A DNA stretch of 64,000 nt from Pichia kudriavzevii. Its lineage: Eukaryota; Ascomycota; Pichiomycetes; Pichiales; Pichiaceae. Made by a program: the position numbers and the translations under genes. Within the stretch, counting starts at the first letter, position 1. Each line of letters begins with the position of its first letter. Shown piece by piece: positions 1 through 7,342 of this stretch. Below the pieces are notes generated by a model. That model was given only the letters and a program-made list of their open reading frames with translations. It was not told the origin of the DNA and ran no database searches. Location of the stretch: positions 186,001-250,000 of the forward strand of contig NC_042507.1 in NCBI RefSeq assembly GCF_003054445.1, written 5' to 3'.

Positions 1-201
1 ACCACCGGGATTCATCCATTCGGCCTTACCATAGATGTTTCTACCGGTCTCCTTGGACAATTTCTCAAGCTTCACCAAGGGAGTGTTACCAACAGCTGAT
101 AGAATACCATTTTCAGTGGTTATTGCCGATTTGTTGATAGTATAGGACATTCTAGCAGCTCTTGTGGTGTGAAAGAGACGAATACCTGACAAGGGAGTCA
201 T
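1..201 (-). CDS. Cysteine synthase paralogue, 5' part only (left copy)
   Basis: The ATG is at 201-199 and an open frame of 67 codons runs off the left edge. The product starts with a basic, Ser/Thr-containing presequence (MTPLSGIRLFHTTRAAR) and continues into GNTPLVKLEKLSKETGRN and a KAEWMNPGG stretch, just before the PLP lysine of the fold-II family. It aligns without gaps to the first 67 residues of the complete copy at 803-1906. The first 78 bases match 1706-1783 with one difference, then similarity drops sharply. It is therefore the upstream-cut member of a head-to-tail tandem duplication. Family role: PLP-dependent O-acetylserine or related sulfhydrylation, probably mitochondrial (S. cerevisiae Mcy1 type). 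Whether the rest of this copy is intact cannot be seen here. Confidence 0.9.
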   Translation of the reverse strand, partial: MTPLSGIRLFHTTRAARMSYTINKSAITTENGILSAVGNTPLVKLEKLSKETGRNIYGKAEWMNPGG

Positions 202-802
202 TGTTGCCGACCTAGTTGGAGAAACTTGAAATTTGAGTCAACTTTGGATAAGCTCTGACAAGACAGAAAAGTGTGGATGCCAATTCACAATTAGTCGTTG
301 ACCTACCTGAATCCATGTTCCGATAGAGAAAAAAAAAACATCTCGGCTTAATGTCGAAACTGGCAATTCACCTTAACTTGATAACAGTCCTCGTTATAGT
401 CAGACCCAGCACTACATTGCCTCTACAAACCGCAAGACTACGACTCAGGCGGCAGCGTGACCTTCTTCGCAGTAGTTGCATACCACGCAGTCCTGTTCTA
501 TAGGAGCAAAAGGGTCCACCCCCCAACACAGAAAAGAGAGAGAAACTGACAACGAGGAGAAAGACAAAATGTTGTTACTGTAAACTGCAACAAGTCACGT
601 GCCGTTGCGCAATTTGCCAATATCGAGGTTTGCAAATCAACATGTTTCTCTTTGTCTTGCCCTGCTTTGCATTACACTGCATTATCGACTCTCTTCTTTG
701 GCTATTTCTATCCTAGTTTTGGGTGCTATTAATCTGAAACATTACATACATCATTACAGAGCCGGCGCCAATTGGAGACCACTCGTGGAGTTGTCGACCG
801 TC
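202..802. other. Spacer between the tandem cysteine synthase copies
   Basis: This holds the promoter of the left copy and the 3' flank of the right copy. It carries an E-box-type site at 596-613 (listed separately) and an A-run near 331-339. An ORF at 599-829 on the plus strand starts with GTG, overlaps the end of the right copy and has no recognisable family; I do not regard it as a gene. Confidence 0.7.
596..613. promoter_or_regulatory. CACGTG + TTGCGCAA composite site, left cysteine synthase promoter
   Basis: The sequence CACGTGCCGTTGCGCAAT lies about 395 bp upstream of the left copy's ATG. The same block with one difference is at 2503-2520 upstream of the right copy, in the same orientation. 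CACGTG preceded by T is the Cbf1 site used in yeast sulfur genes. On the opposite strand GCAAC sits two bases from CACGTG, close to the RYAAT-NN-CACGTG arrangement known for Cbf1-Met4-Met28. Binding is inferred, not shown. Confidence 0.55.
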
Positions 803-1906
803 CTATTCCAAGCTAGCATATTTCTTTAGATGGTCTGGAATGCCATTGTATACACCTCTATCTTGTAAGAAGGATTTAGAGAAGAGCTTCTGTGCGTACT
901 TGTGAGCGGAATCGGCAAGAATTGTAACAATCGTAGAGCCTTCAGGAACTCTTTTTGCAGCTTCAACTGCACCACAGACATTCAGTGCAGAAGTTCCTCC
1001 AACAAAGAGACCTTCTTCGTCAATCAGCCTGTAGAGCATATTAACGGAATCTTGATCTGGAATCAAAAAGGCATCCTCCACCAGGTGGATATCATGTGCA
1101 ATGTTCCCCGTGACACGGCATTGGCCGGCACCTTCAATGAACGACTGGACGCCTTCGATTTCGGTGCTCTTAAACCCGGATTTGACGTAGTTATAAAGGG
1201 AAGCTCCAGGTGGTTCTGAAATGAAGGACTTAATTTGTGGATTCTGGTCCTTCAAAAACCTCGTGACACCGGCCCATGTTCCGCCAGAACCTGAGGCACA
1301 TGAAAAGACATCGACTTTACCCTGAGTCTGTGCCCAGATCTCCGGTCCAGTTGTTTCAATGTGTGCCTGTCTACTCTCCAAATTGTCAAATTGGTTGGTC
1401 CAGTATGCGTTTTCCATACTCTCGGCATGTCTTCTTGCCCGTTGGTTGAAGTTCTCCGGATGGTCAAATGGTACAACAGGAACTGCATGAACTTCGGCAC
1501 CTAGCAACCGAAGCGTCTCCATCTTGGATGCAGATTGCGAGTCTGGCAAATAAATGACACATTTGTACCCCTTGGCACGGCAAATGTGTGCCAACCCAAT
1601 ACCGGTGTTGCCGGCTGAACCTTCGGTGATTGTTCCACCAGGTTTGATTAGACCCTTCTCCTCGGCCTTTTCAATGTAAAACAAGGCAGCACGGTCCTTG
1701 ACAGAACCACCGGGATTCATCCATTCGGCCTTACCGTAGATGTTTCTACCGGTCTCCTTGGACAATTTCTCAAGCTTCACCAATGGAGTATTCCCTATGG
1801 CAGATAAAAATCCATTTGCAACCGTGGCATGTTTGTTCAACTTGTAAGATGAGGTTGCCAATGGTTTTGCCGAATGAAAGAAACGAACGGTACCCTTGGA
1901 TAGCAT
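803..1906 (-). CDS. MCY1: Cysteine synthase-like PLP enzyme, mitochondrial (Mcy1 type)
   Basis: This is a 367-residue fold-type II PLP enzyme of the cysteine synthase / cystathionine beta-synthase family. It forms L-cysteine from an activated serine (usually O-acetylserine) and sulfide; the exact substrate cannot be read from sequence. The PLP lysine lies in NPGGSVKDRAA (about residues 65-75). Further family signatures are EGSAGNTGIGLAH, a CASGSGGTWAG phosphate-binding loop and SAHKYAQKLFSK near the C-terminus. The first 25 residues (MLSKGTVRFFHSAKP...) are basic and lack acids, as in a mitochondrial presequence. The ATG at 1906 is the first in frame. A paralogue lies directly to the left on the same strand and a cystine transporter to the right. 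Length and C-terminus match S. cerevisiae Mcy1. It looks intact. Confidence 0.9.
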   Translation of the reverse strand: MLSKGTVRFFHSAKPLATSSYKLNKHATVANGFLSAIGNTPLVKLEKLSKETGRNIYGKAEWMNPGGSVKDRAALFYIEKAEEKGLIKPGGTITEGSAGNTGIGLAHICRAKGYKCVIYLPDSQSASKMETLRLLGAEVHAVPVVPFDHPENFNQRARRHAESMENAYWTNQFDNLESRQAHIETTGPEIWAQTQGKVDVFSCASGSGGTWAGVTRFLKDQNPQIKSFISEPPGASLYNYVKSGFKSTEIEGVQSFIEGAGQCRVTGNIAHDIHLVEDAFLIPDQDSVNMLYRLIDEEGLFVGGTSALNVCGAVEAAKRVPEGSTIVTILADSAHKYAQKLFSKSFLQDRGVYNGIPDHLKKYASLE

Positions 1907-2626
1907 TTTGAATAGTTTAATAGTACAATTTACTGAAAAGCTCTCTGATGATCACTGCAAACTCCGGTTTACAAGGTACTGTTTCTCCTCTTCCCACCTG
2001 TAGCAGAGAAGGGTATTTATATCAATATTATTTAAGCCGGGGGGCCAGGGATGGTGCCGTTCATAAATTCAGCCTGGGGAGTACATCTGAGACGTATCGT
2101 ATTACCACATTAGTAATCTGCCCCTAATGCAGATACCAACTGCGGCAAACCCCGATCACACGATGCAGAGGTCCTGCTTACACCAGTCTCTTAGGGCAAT
2201 CTTACATTGACAGCTACAACAGCCGTTTGGCTCATTTAGAAAAGGGGAAACTTGTTCCCCCCTATGTATTTGACTGTTTAGACTATATGGTAGGTTTCCT
2301 TGCTCGAGCCTCATTCCGGCCCTGTCTTGACGCCAGGGGGGGGACACACTCTCAGGACAACCCATTAGATATCTCAAACATGAATTTAACGTATGATTAT
2401 TATCAGGAAAACGAAAACACTTCAACAGATGAAGAAAAAACACAAAAACGAGAGAGACGAAAAACACATGGCATTCACTCCGCAATTGGCAACCACCGTG
2501 TGCACGTGACGTTGCGCAATCTCGTACAAGCTTCCAGCACGTGCCCAAGGGGGGGGGGAGAGACACCAGCATGGGGCAGGGACATTTGTCTATGAAATTG
2601 TTGGTCTGTATGTTAGTGTGTGGTTA
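1907..2626. other. Promoter region of the right cysteine synthase copy
   Basis: This 720-bp spacer holds the 3' flank of the ERS1-like gene and the promoter of the right cysteine synthase copy. It contains a composite E-box element at 2503-2520, a second CACGTG at 2538-2543, and two homopolymer G runs (8 G at 2336-2343, 10 G at 2549-2558). ORFs at 2156-2572 (minus) and 2227-2595 (plus) overlap each other, resemble nothing known and are probably chance. Confidence 0.65.
2503..2520. promoter_or_regulatory. CACGTG + TTGCGCAA composite site, right cysteine synthase promoter
   Basis: The sequence CACGTGACGTTGCGCAAT lies about 597 bp upstream of the ATG at 1906. It differs at one base from 596-613 upstream of the tandem paralogue, although the surrounding spacer is not obviously alignable. 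A second E-box (CACGTG, 2538-2543) is 30 bp away. This fits Cbf1-centred sulfur regulation by analogy with S. cerevisiae. Confidence 0.55.
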
Positions 2627-3580
2627 TCAATTGATAAGCCTCTGTAGCTCGTCCTTGTCTGTATTGGAGACAGGACATGAAGAAGAAGTGGAAGTGGACA
2701 TTATGCCTGGAAGGTGGTCGTGGTCGTGGGTGTGTTCGAGAAGGAACCGTTCGTCCTGTTCAATGGCGCCGTAGTTGACTGCGCCAAAAGTTTCAATGTC
2801 TCTCTTATAGTAGAGATAGTAATGTTGTAGAAAGAAGATAAAGTCTGCAATAAACACCTGTACCGCAAGAAACAGTTTTGGTTTGTTGTCGAAAATCGTT
2901 GACAGGTCACCAACAATATACCCGTCCAAACATAGTTGCACAAAGGAGAGCAAGGCACCGACAAAGTCAAGCCAAATCATTAGAATTGGCCAGCCATGCG
3001 TGGACTTTCTGTTATAGTTGTAAAGAATCTGGGGGATGTTTTTGCACACAGACATTGCAATCTTCACCAGACCAAGGGAGGTTAGCAATCTTGACCAGTT
3101 GAAGACATTAGGTACAGGCTCCCAGCCCTGACTTGTGTAGATGTAGTAGCCGCCGCCCATTAGATACGCAAAGACACAACTGAGGACGAGCTTTGCCATA
3201 CAACTCAGCCGCTGGTTGTCGTTCTTCTTGAACCCCCAGCAGTATGCCTGCGACATAATGACCGAGTTGGTGAACAAATTGTGGATACCAAAGATAACGT
3301 CGTTGAGCTTGATGAGGGGCCATTCATGTGTCTCTTCGAAAAACTCCCTCCGTACCAAGGCCGATGAGTACATGGAACCCGTATACAGCGTGTACAGCAC
3401 AAACCCCATGAGGTTGAAGTACATGTAGTCAATGGAGATCCCCTGCACAGACTTGAGCTGGGTGTTGGAGATCACCGTCGGGTAGTTGGCAACTCCCCAC
3501 ACAAGCACATATGTCCATCCAATGCTTTTCGTCACAGTCTCCAAATCCATAGATGTGCACTGCAACGTCAAAATGGGCAT
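2627..3580 (-). CDS. ERS1: Lysosomal/vacuolar cystine transporter (cystinosin family)
   Basis: This is a seven-helix PQ-loop protein of the cystinosin (CTNS/Ers1) family, which exports cystine from the vacuole or endosome with protons. The first PQ-type loop is NYPTVISNTQLKSVQGISIDY, where the usual Pro-Gln is Pro-Thr. The second is KNIPQILYNYNRKSTHGW, followed by LDFVGALLSFVQ, a strong cystinosin match. Hydrophobic helices span most of the protein and the C-terminal tail is polar, with an HTHDHDH stretch. The frame is open to a GTG at 3592, but the first ATG is at 3580 (317 residues). The ATG at 3550 (MDLETVTK) fits the start of helix 1 best and gives 307 residues. A TATA-like CATATAAA at 3688-3695 (minus strand) lies upstream. 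It neighbours the cysteine synthase pair, a plausible metabolic link. Confidence 0.88.
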   Translation of the reverse strand: MPILTLQCTSMDLETVTKSIGWTYVLVWGVANYPTVISNTQLKSVQGISIDYMYFNLMGFVLYTLYTGSMYSSALVRREFFEETHEWPLIKLNDVIFGIHNLFTNSVIMSQAYCWGFKKNDNQRLSCMAKLVLSCVFAYLMGGGYYIYTSQGWEPVPNVFNWSRLLTSLGLVKIAMSVCKNIPQILYNYNRKSTHGWPILMIWLDFVGALLSFVQLCLDGYIVGDLSTIFDNKPKLFLAVQVFIADFIFFLQHYYLYYKRDIETFGAVNYGAIEQDERFLLEHTHDHDHLPGIMSTSTSSSCPVSNTDKDELQRLIN

Positions 3581-3988
3581 AAAAGGCAACACCAGCAGAG
3601 AAAAGAGTCAGAAACCACACAAGAGGACAAGAAATACACAACAAGAGCAACACACCATGTACAAACTAGTCATCGTACTGTCCTTAACCTTTATATGAAG
3701 CATGCACCTCCTTCAAATACACCGCTATCTATTGGAAATTTGGTTAATCGCTCAAACAAAATTAGAGCCGAAACTCCCTTCTTATCAGTAGCAACGGATC
3801 TTTCATTTGAACACTGTTATCTCTTGTGTACGGTGAACAACAGGGTGTTTGGCATACTTTGCCACAATGGGAGTGTTCCATGCCATGTCGTCACTGATGG
3901 CACTGTACTCTCCATTGACAGCGTCTGGCGTGTACACACTCTCTGCAGATGCAACCCCTCTCCCCCTTGCGGCCGCAGATGCATGCTT

Positions 3989-4016
3989 ATGTCCGCAGAC
4001 CATGGTCTGCGGACAT
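3989..4016. repeat. Perfect 28-bp palindrome
   Basis: Each arm is ATGTCCGCAGACCA followed directly by its exact reverse complement, so the element is symmetric with no spacer and a CCATGG centre. It contains the everted pair CCG-N14-CGG, a layout some Zn2Cys6 dimers recognise, and could also extrude as a hairpin. It lies in the spacer about 410 bp upstream of the ERS1 start and 270 bp past the WHI2 stop. Function is unknown. Confidence 0.9.
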
Positions 4017-4231
4017 CATGTCGGGTTTACCTGCAGAGTGTTCTATTATCGAATGTGTCAAGGCACGTTGGGTTCAATCAGCTAGCACAAGTGTGAGTTA
4101 TGCGGTTGTTCAGGTAGCATTGAGTGGGAATGGTGGCTTTATAGAAAATGAAAATACGCCCTCTTCATGTACTCTTATATATGACGGTCTAGTAGTAGTA
4201 TATATACATATAGGTGTTACATGAGAAAGAC

Positions 4232-4281
4232 AAGGGGGGAAGAGGGGGAGAGGGGGAGAGAGAGAAAGAAAGAGAGAGAGA
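4232..4281. repeat. 50-nt uninterrupted purine tract next to the WHI2 stop
   Basis: The plus strand is pure A/G for 50 bases, with G runs of 6, 5 and 5 followed by GA repeats. The WHI2 stop codon (TGA) is at 4286-4284, so the WHI2 transcript would carry a CU-rich tract beginning two bases after the stop. Such tracts can form triplex DNA or bind pyrimidine-tract proteins; neither is shown. Confidence 0.9.
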
Positions 4282-4283
4282 CT

Positions 4284-5405
4284 TCACTGGATACCAATGA
4301 TGGAGAGCTCGAGAGTCCACACCCGGCGAATGTGGACCTTGATTGCAGTGGTATCAATGGAATTGCCGTGTGTGTCTCTGAGGGCAAGATCCCCAATATC
4401 CACTTGGACAACACTGTGGTTCCACCAGCATTTACGTGCTGGTTTACGCCAAAACAAGAGCAACTTTGTATTGTTTGGGTTAGGTTTATGGCGAACACGT
4501 GACCCTGCACGAGAGAGGGAGCTTGCTAGGGTGGAGAGCCTGGACTTCTTCTTCTCCTTGGACCGGCCACGGTCTTCGCCGTTGGAGTTCATGGAGGCAA
4601 GGTTTGTACCTGAAGCGCTGGCAATTGAAGTATTTGAAGAGTCCAATCCGCTTGTCCCATTGGTGGAGTTTGTTTCCTCGTCTTCGTTACGGTGGGATGA
4701 AGTGCTGTTGTTGTTCAAACGTGCCAGCGTCAATGAAAATATAACAGTCTTGTCAGGTTCCAGAGACCGATGGCCCCATTCTTCCTCATGAGAGAAGCCA
4801 GAGTTACAGAGCATGTCCATCAAATGCTGTTCGGCAGGCTTGAGTTGTTTACCAGCAACATAGCCAAACCCGTCGAAAATCCTCCGCTTCTTCACCAGCT
4901 CAACACCAACCCTGTACTTGATTCTCCTCATCTGGTCAACATCAAGACCCTTGCCCGGTGGAATGCAATAGTAGTCGAGGTCCTCTCGTAAAACAATAAT
5001 CACAGGCCGGTCGTTCAAAATGTTGGGGTCATTGATGTCATAGTTTGGGCTCGTGTTGAGCTGGTGCATGCGGTGCAGGTCCCGTACTGCAACGTCAAAG
5101 ACCTGGCAGATGTACTGGAAACATTCAGGTGCAAAGTTCACATATACAACATCGTCCTCGGTCAAATTGGTGATGACGTTCCCGTCAATGTCGACAAAGA
5201 TACCGTTCGGGAACAGACAGAGAAGTATCGACTCGGGTAACGCCATCAAGTCTTCCCTCGTAATGGTAAACATATGACCTCTCATGTTCATTTTGATTTC
5301 CGTATTGTACTCATCCTCCATAAACTCGTCCTGAGGAGCTCCCATCTCCGTGGCCCCCAAGCCTCCATCCGGCTGCACCTGTGTAATGATATCTTGGTGT
5401 GACAT
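4284..5405 (-). CDS. WHI2: Whi2-like general stress / TORC1 regulator (KCTD-type BTB)
   Basis: This 373-residue protein has a BTB/KCTD-like N-terminal domain (about residues 27-165) containing FTITREDLMALPESILLCLFP and a FVDIDGNVITNL segment. In S. cerevisiae Whi2 binds the phosphatases Psr1/Psr2, activates the Msn2 stress response and restrains TORC1 when amino acids are low. A Ser/Asn/Thr-rich linker (about 235-300) precedes a conserved C-terminal block with FWRKPARKCWW. The frame is open to a GTG at 5444, but the first ATG (MSHQDIITQ) is at 5405 and I use it. The S. cerevisiae protein is longer (486 residues). The stop is followed almost at once by a long pyrimidine tract in the transcript sense. 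TOR and KOG1 lie in the same window. Confidence 0.85.
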   Translation of the reverse strand: MSHQDIITQVQPDGGLGATEMGAPQDEFMEDEYNTEIKMNMRGHMFTITREDLMALPESILLCLFPNGIFVDIDGNVITNLTEDDVVYVNFAPECFQYICQVFDVAVRDLHRMHQLNTSPNYDINDPNILNDRPVIIVLREDLDYYCIPPGKGLDVDQMRRIKYRVGVELVKKRRIFDGFGYVAGKQLKPAEQHLMDMLCNSGFSHEEEWGHRSLEPDKTVIFSLTLARLNNNSTSSHRNEDEETNSTNGTSGLDSSNTSIASASGTNLASMNSNGEDRGRSKEKKKSRLSTLASSLSRAGSRVRHKPNPNNTKLLLFWRKPARKCWWNHSVVQVDIGDLALRDTHGNSIDTTAIKVHIRRVWTLELSIIGIQ

Positions 5406-6016
5406 GTTCCTCAAGACACTCTTCGTCAAAACAGATACTGTCACTAAGTAGAAGTTTGTCTACTCTTAAAATGGTTGGAATTAAATAAACAAATGTAAAC
5501 TTCAAAAGAAACTACATTTCCTTCAACAATTCAAACTGTAATGAAATTACAAACTTTCCTCCTCAACTGGAGTTTTCAAATTTTCATGTCTCCCCCCCCC
5601 CCCCCGAAATTCAGCGGCGCGCCGTTTCTTTTCTCTCTCCCGCGAAAAAATGCAGAATTGCTTTTAATTGTGTTTTTGTCACCAGGTGACGGGGCTGGAG
5701 GTGTGTTTTCTGGCTGGAACTTGAATCACACAACCCCCCTCAAGTGTTATTAGCAGAGTTTTCTGCTACTTGTCTGCATTAGATTGTACATATAATTTGA
5801 AGATCTGCTGATTAATTACGGAGGGAAAAAAAACTACATTTTTTGTGTAGCTGGACACCAAAGAGTGAAGAAATAAAACAAGTTTGAGTTTCTGGAACAG
5901 AAAAAGACCACCTATTCAGGAAGAAGGAGAGAAAAAGAAACGAAACGAACATAAACAACAGAGGTAAGGAACTAAAGAGAGTCAATCCTTATACTTAGGA
6001 GACTGATATTACCAAT
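5406..6016. other. Divergent promoter region WHI2 / YAE1
   Basis: This 611-bp region lies between divergent starts. It contains a run of 14 C at 5592-5605, closely followed by GGCGCGCC, and several A-runs near 5826-5833. No gene is visible; the 70-codon ORF at 5541-5753 has no recognisable features and crosses the C run. Confidence 0.65.
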
Positions 6017-6811
6017 ATGAATACAACTAGGGAATTATATAAGGAGAAAAGCCATTCCGCTTCAAAGTGTTTAGAAGATTCTGCTGGGTATGCATGTAAT
6101 TCAACAACAAACATCAGTGTCATTTCCACAGACGTAGCTGCCGGTCCTGACGACGAAATGAAACTGTCGAGTCTTGTTCCTCCATTTCTCAAGAAAGGAG
6201 GCCGTGTACAGCGCCTGGGACGACTAGGCAAGCGTCGAGATGGAGAGAAGGACAAGCGCACAGCCACTGGGAATAATGGTGGATGCAACAGTGGTGGATT
6301 CAGTCTAAACGGTGATGGTGAGAACTCCAGTAATGATAGGGAGAATCCCGTTGGTGATGATTGTAACGGCGATGTCGACGATTGCAAAGACGAGGAGGAC
6401 GATGACGAGGAGGACGATGACGACGTGTGGGGGTCGGACTGCGCCGATGCTGCAGTGGAGACAAACAGAGACATTGAGGCCCTCAGACGTCGCCAGGAAA
6501 ACCGTGGCTACCTTGAGGGGCTCACAAAAGGCAAGGCGGAGGGTTTACAGAATGGGTTTGATATTGGCTATCCAACAGGATCGCAGTTGGGCGGGTTGGT
6601 TGGTGAGGTTGTTGCCGAGCTGCTCTGGAGAGAGTCAATTGGACAGATTGACTCTAGCACGAGACTGCAGGCAATGGAGGATTTACGGATTTCTAATGTG
6701 CTAAGTGCCGAGTATTTTGATGTCAACTTCAACATTGACAATGTAAGAGAACATCCGCTAATTGCAAAATGGTTGCGCTACTTCAACGGGTTGGATCGCC
6801 AAAATGCCTAA
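6017..6811 (+). CDS. YAE1: Yae1, Fe-S cluster adaptor for Rli1
   Basis: The C-terminal half (about residues 136-264) matches Yae1: a DVWGSD start, RRQENRGYLEGL, then a deca-GX3 helix repeat (GLTKGKAEGLQNGFDIGYPTG and following) and a HPLIAKW segment near the end. Yae1 works with Lto1 to bring the ribosome-recycling ATPase Rli1 to the cytosolic Fe-S assembly machinery. S. cerevisiae Yae1 is 141 residues and begins close to the DVW motif. This protein carries about 135 extra N-terminal residues that are low in complexity and end in a run of Asp/Glu (about 121-136). The ATG at 6017 is the first in a continuous frame. The extension could be real or could reflect a later start, but no in-frame Met lies near the DVW motif; Met48 is the only internal one upstream. 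Confidence 0.85.
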   Translation: MNTTRELYKEKSHSASKCLEDSAGYACNSTTNISVISTDVAAGPDDEMKLSSLVPPFLKKGGRVQRLGRLGKRRDGEKDKRTATGNNGGCNSGGFSLNGDGENSSNDRENPVGDDCNGDVDDCKDEEDDDEEDDDDVWGSDCADAAVETNRDIEALRRRQENRGYLEGLTKGKAEGLQNGFDIGYPTGSQLGGLVGEVVAELLWRESIGQIDSSTRLQAMEDLRISNVLSAEYFDVNFNIDNVREHPLIAKWLRYFNGLDRQNA

Positions 6812-7342
6812 ACTCCAGACATACTGGACGATACTTTGAAATGAGTGTCTGCACGGTGCTGGCTGCAACGAGGAGAGACAACGCTGAAACTGGCAGAGGT
6901 TAAAGCTGGCGGAAGCAAGCGGAAGCAAGGCCGGCTGTGTTTATATTTGAGGGCGTTGGACGTTTCTTTGAGGAGGCCTGTGTTCCCACTCCGCTTTCCA
7001 TCCTAATCCTATATTGATTGGTGGTGTTGTGTTTGGACTTTTCATGGACTTTATTGATGGAGTTTGGAATTTGGGCTTGGCGACGGTTCCACCAGTAGGG
7101 ATGATTGCGGCAATTAAAGCATGCAGTGTTGTTGTTGCTTCCCTGCGTGCCGGCCATTGCAGCTGGCTTTTGAAACTGTACAATTAAGGGGCTGTCCCTG
7201 GAGATTTGGAGACGTGTCTAGGAGGGTGTTCCTGGCCTACTAGGCATACATGGATTTTTGTTTTGATAAGGTTAGCGATGATATATAGATAGCTAGTTAA
7301 AAGAATGTACCTTCTCTCAGGATATTGAGTGAGATGGCCATG
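6812..7342. other. Convergent spacer YAE1 / TOR
   Basis: This 531-bp region lies between the 3' ends of two convergent genes. A minus-strand ORF with an ATG at 7157-7155 (85 codons) and another open frame at 6941-7183 (TTG start) overlap here. Neither resembles a family I know, so I leave them uncalled. No RNA gene is evident. Confidence 0.5.

Larger units (their letters stand above)
3581..4283. other. ERS1 promoter / WHI2 3' flank
   Basis: This 703-bp spacer separates two minus-strand genes. It contains a perfect 28-bp palindrome (3989-4016), a NotI-type GCGGCCGC just to its left, and a 50-nt purine run (4232-4281) next to the WHI2 stop. A 133-codon ATG ORF at 3695-4096 (plus) and a 66-codon ORF at 3803-4003 (minus) overlap each other; neither has a recognisable domain, and I do not call either a gene. 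Confidence 0.6.

Noticed and set aside
599-829. 76-codon plus-strand ORF between the cysteine synthase copies
   Set aside because: It starts with GTG, overlaps the end of the right copy and has no recognisable feature.
2156-2595. Two overlapping opposite-strand ORFs in the cysteine synthase promoter
   Set aside because: Mutually overlapping, no family resemblance, and they run through homopolymer G runs.
3695-4096. 133-codon ATG ORF upstream of ERS1
   Set aside because: Cys-rich product without domain, interrupted by the palindrome and overlapped by other open frames; likely chance in a GC-richer spacer.
6900-7183. Two small minus-strand ORFs between YAE1 and TOR
   Set aside because: They overlap in different frames, one lacks an ATG, and neither resembles a known small protein. 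Not excluded, but unsupported.
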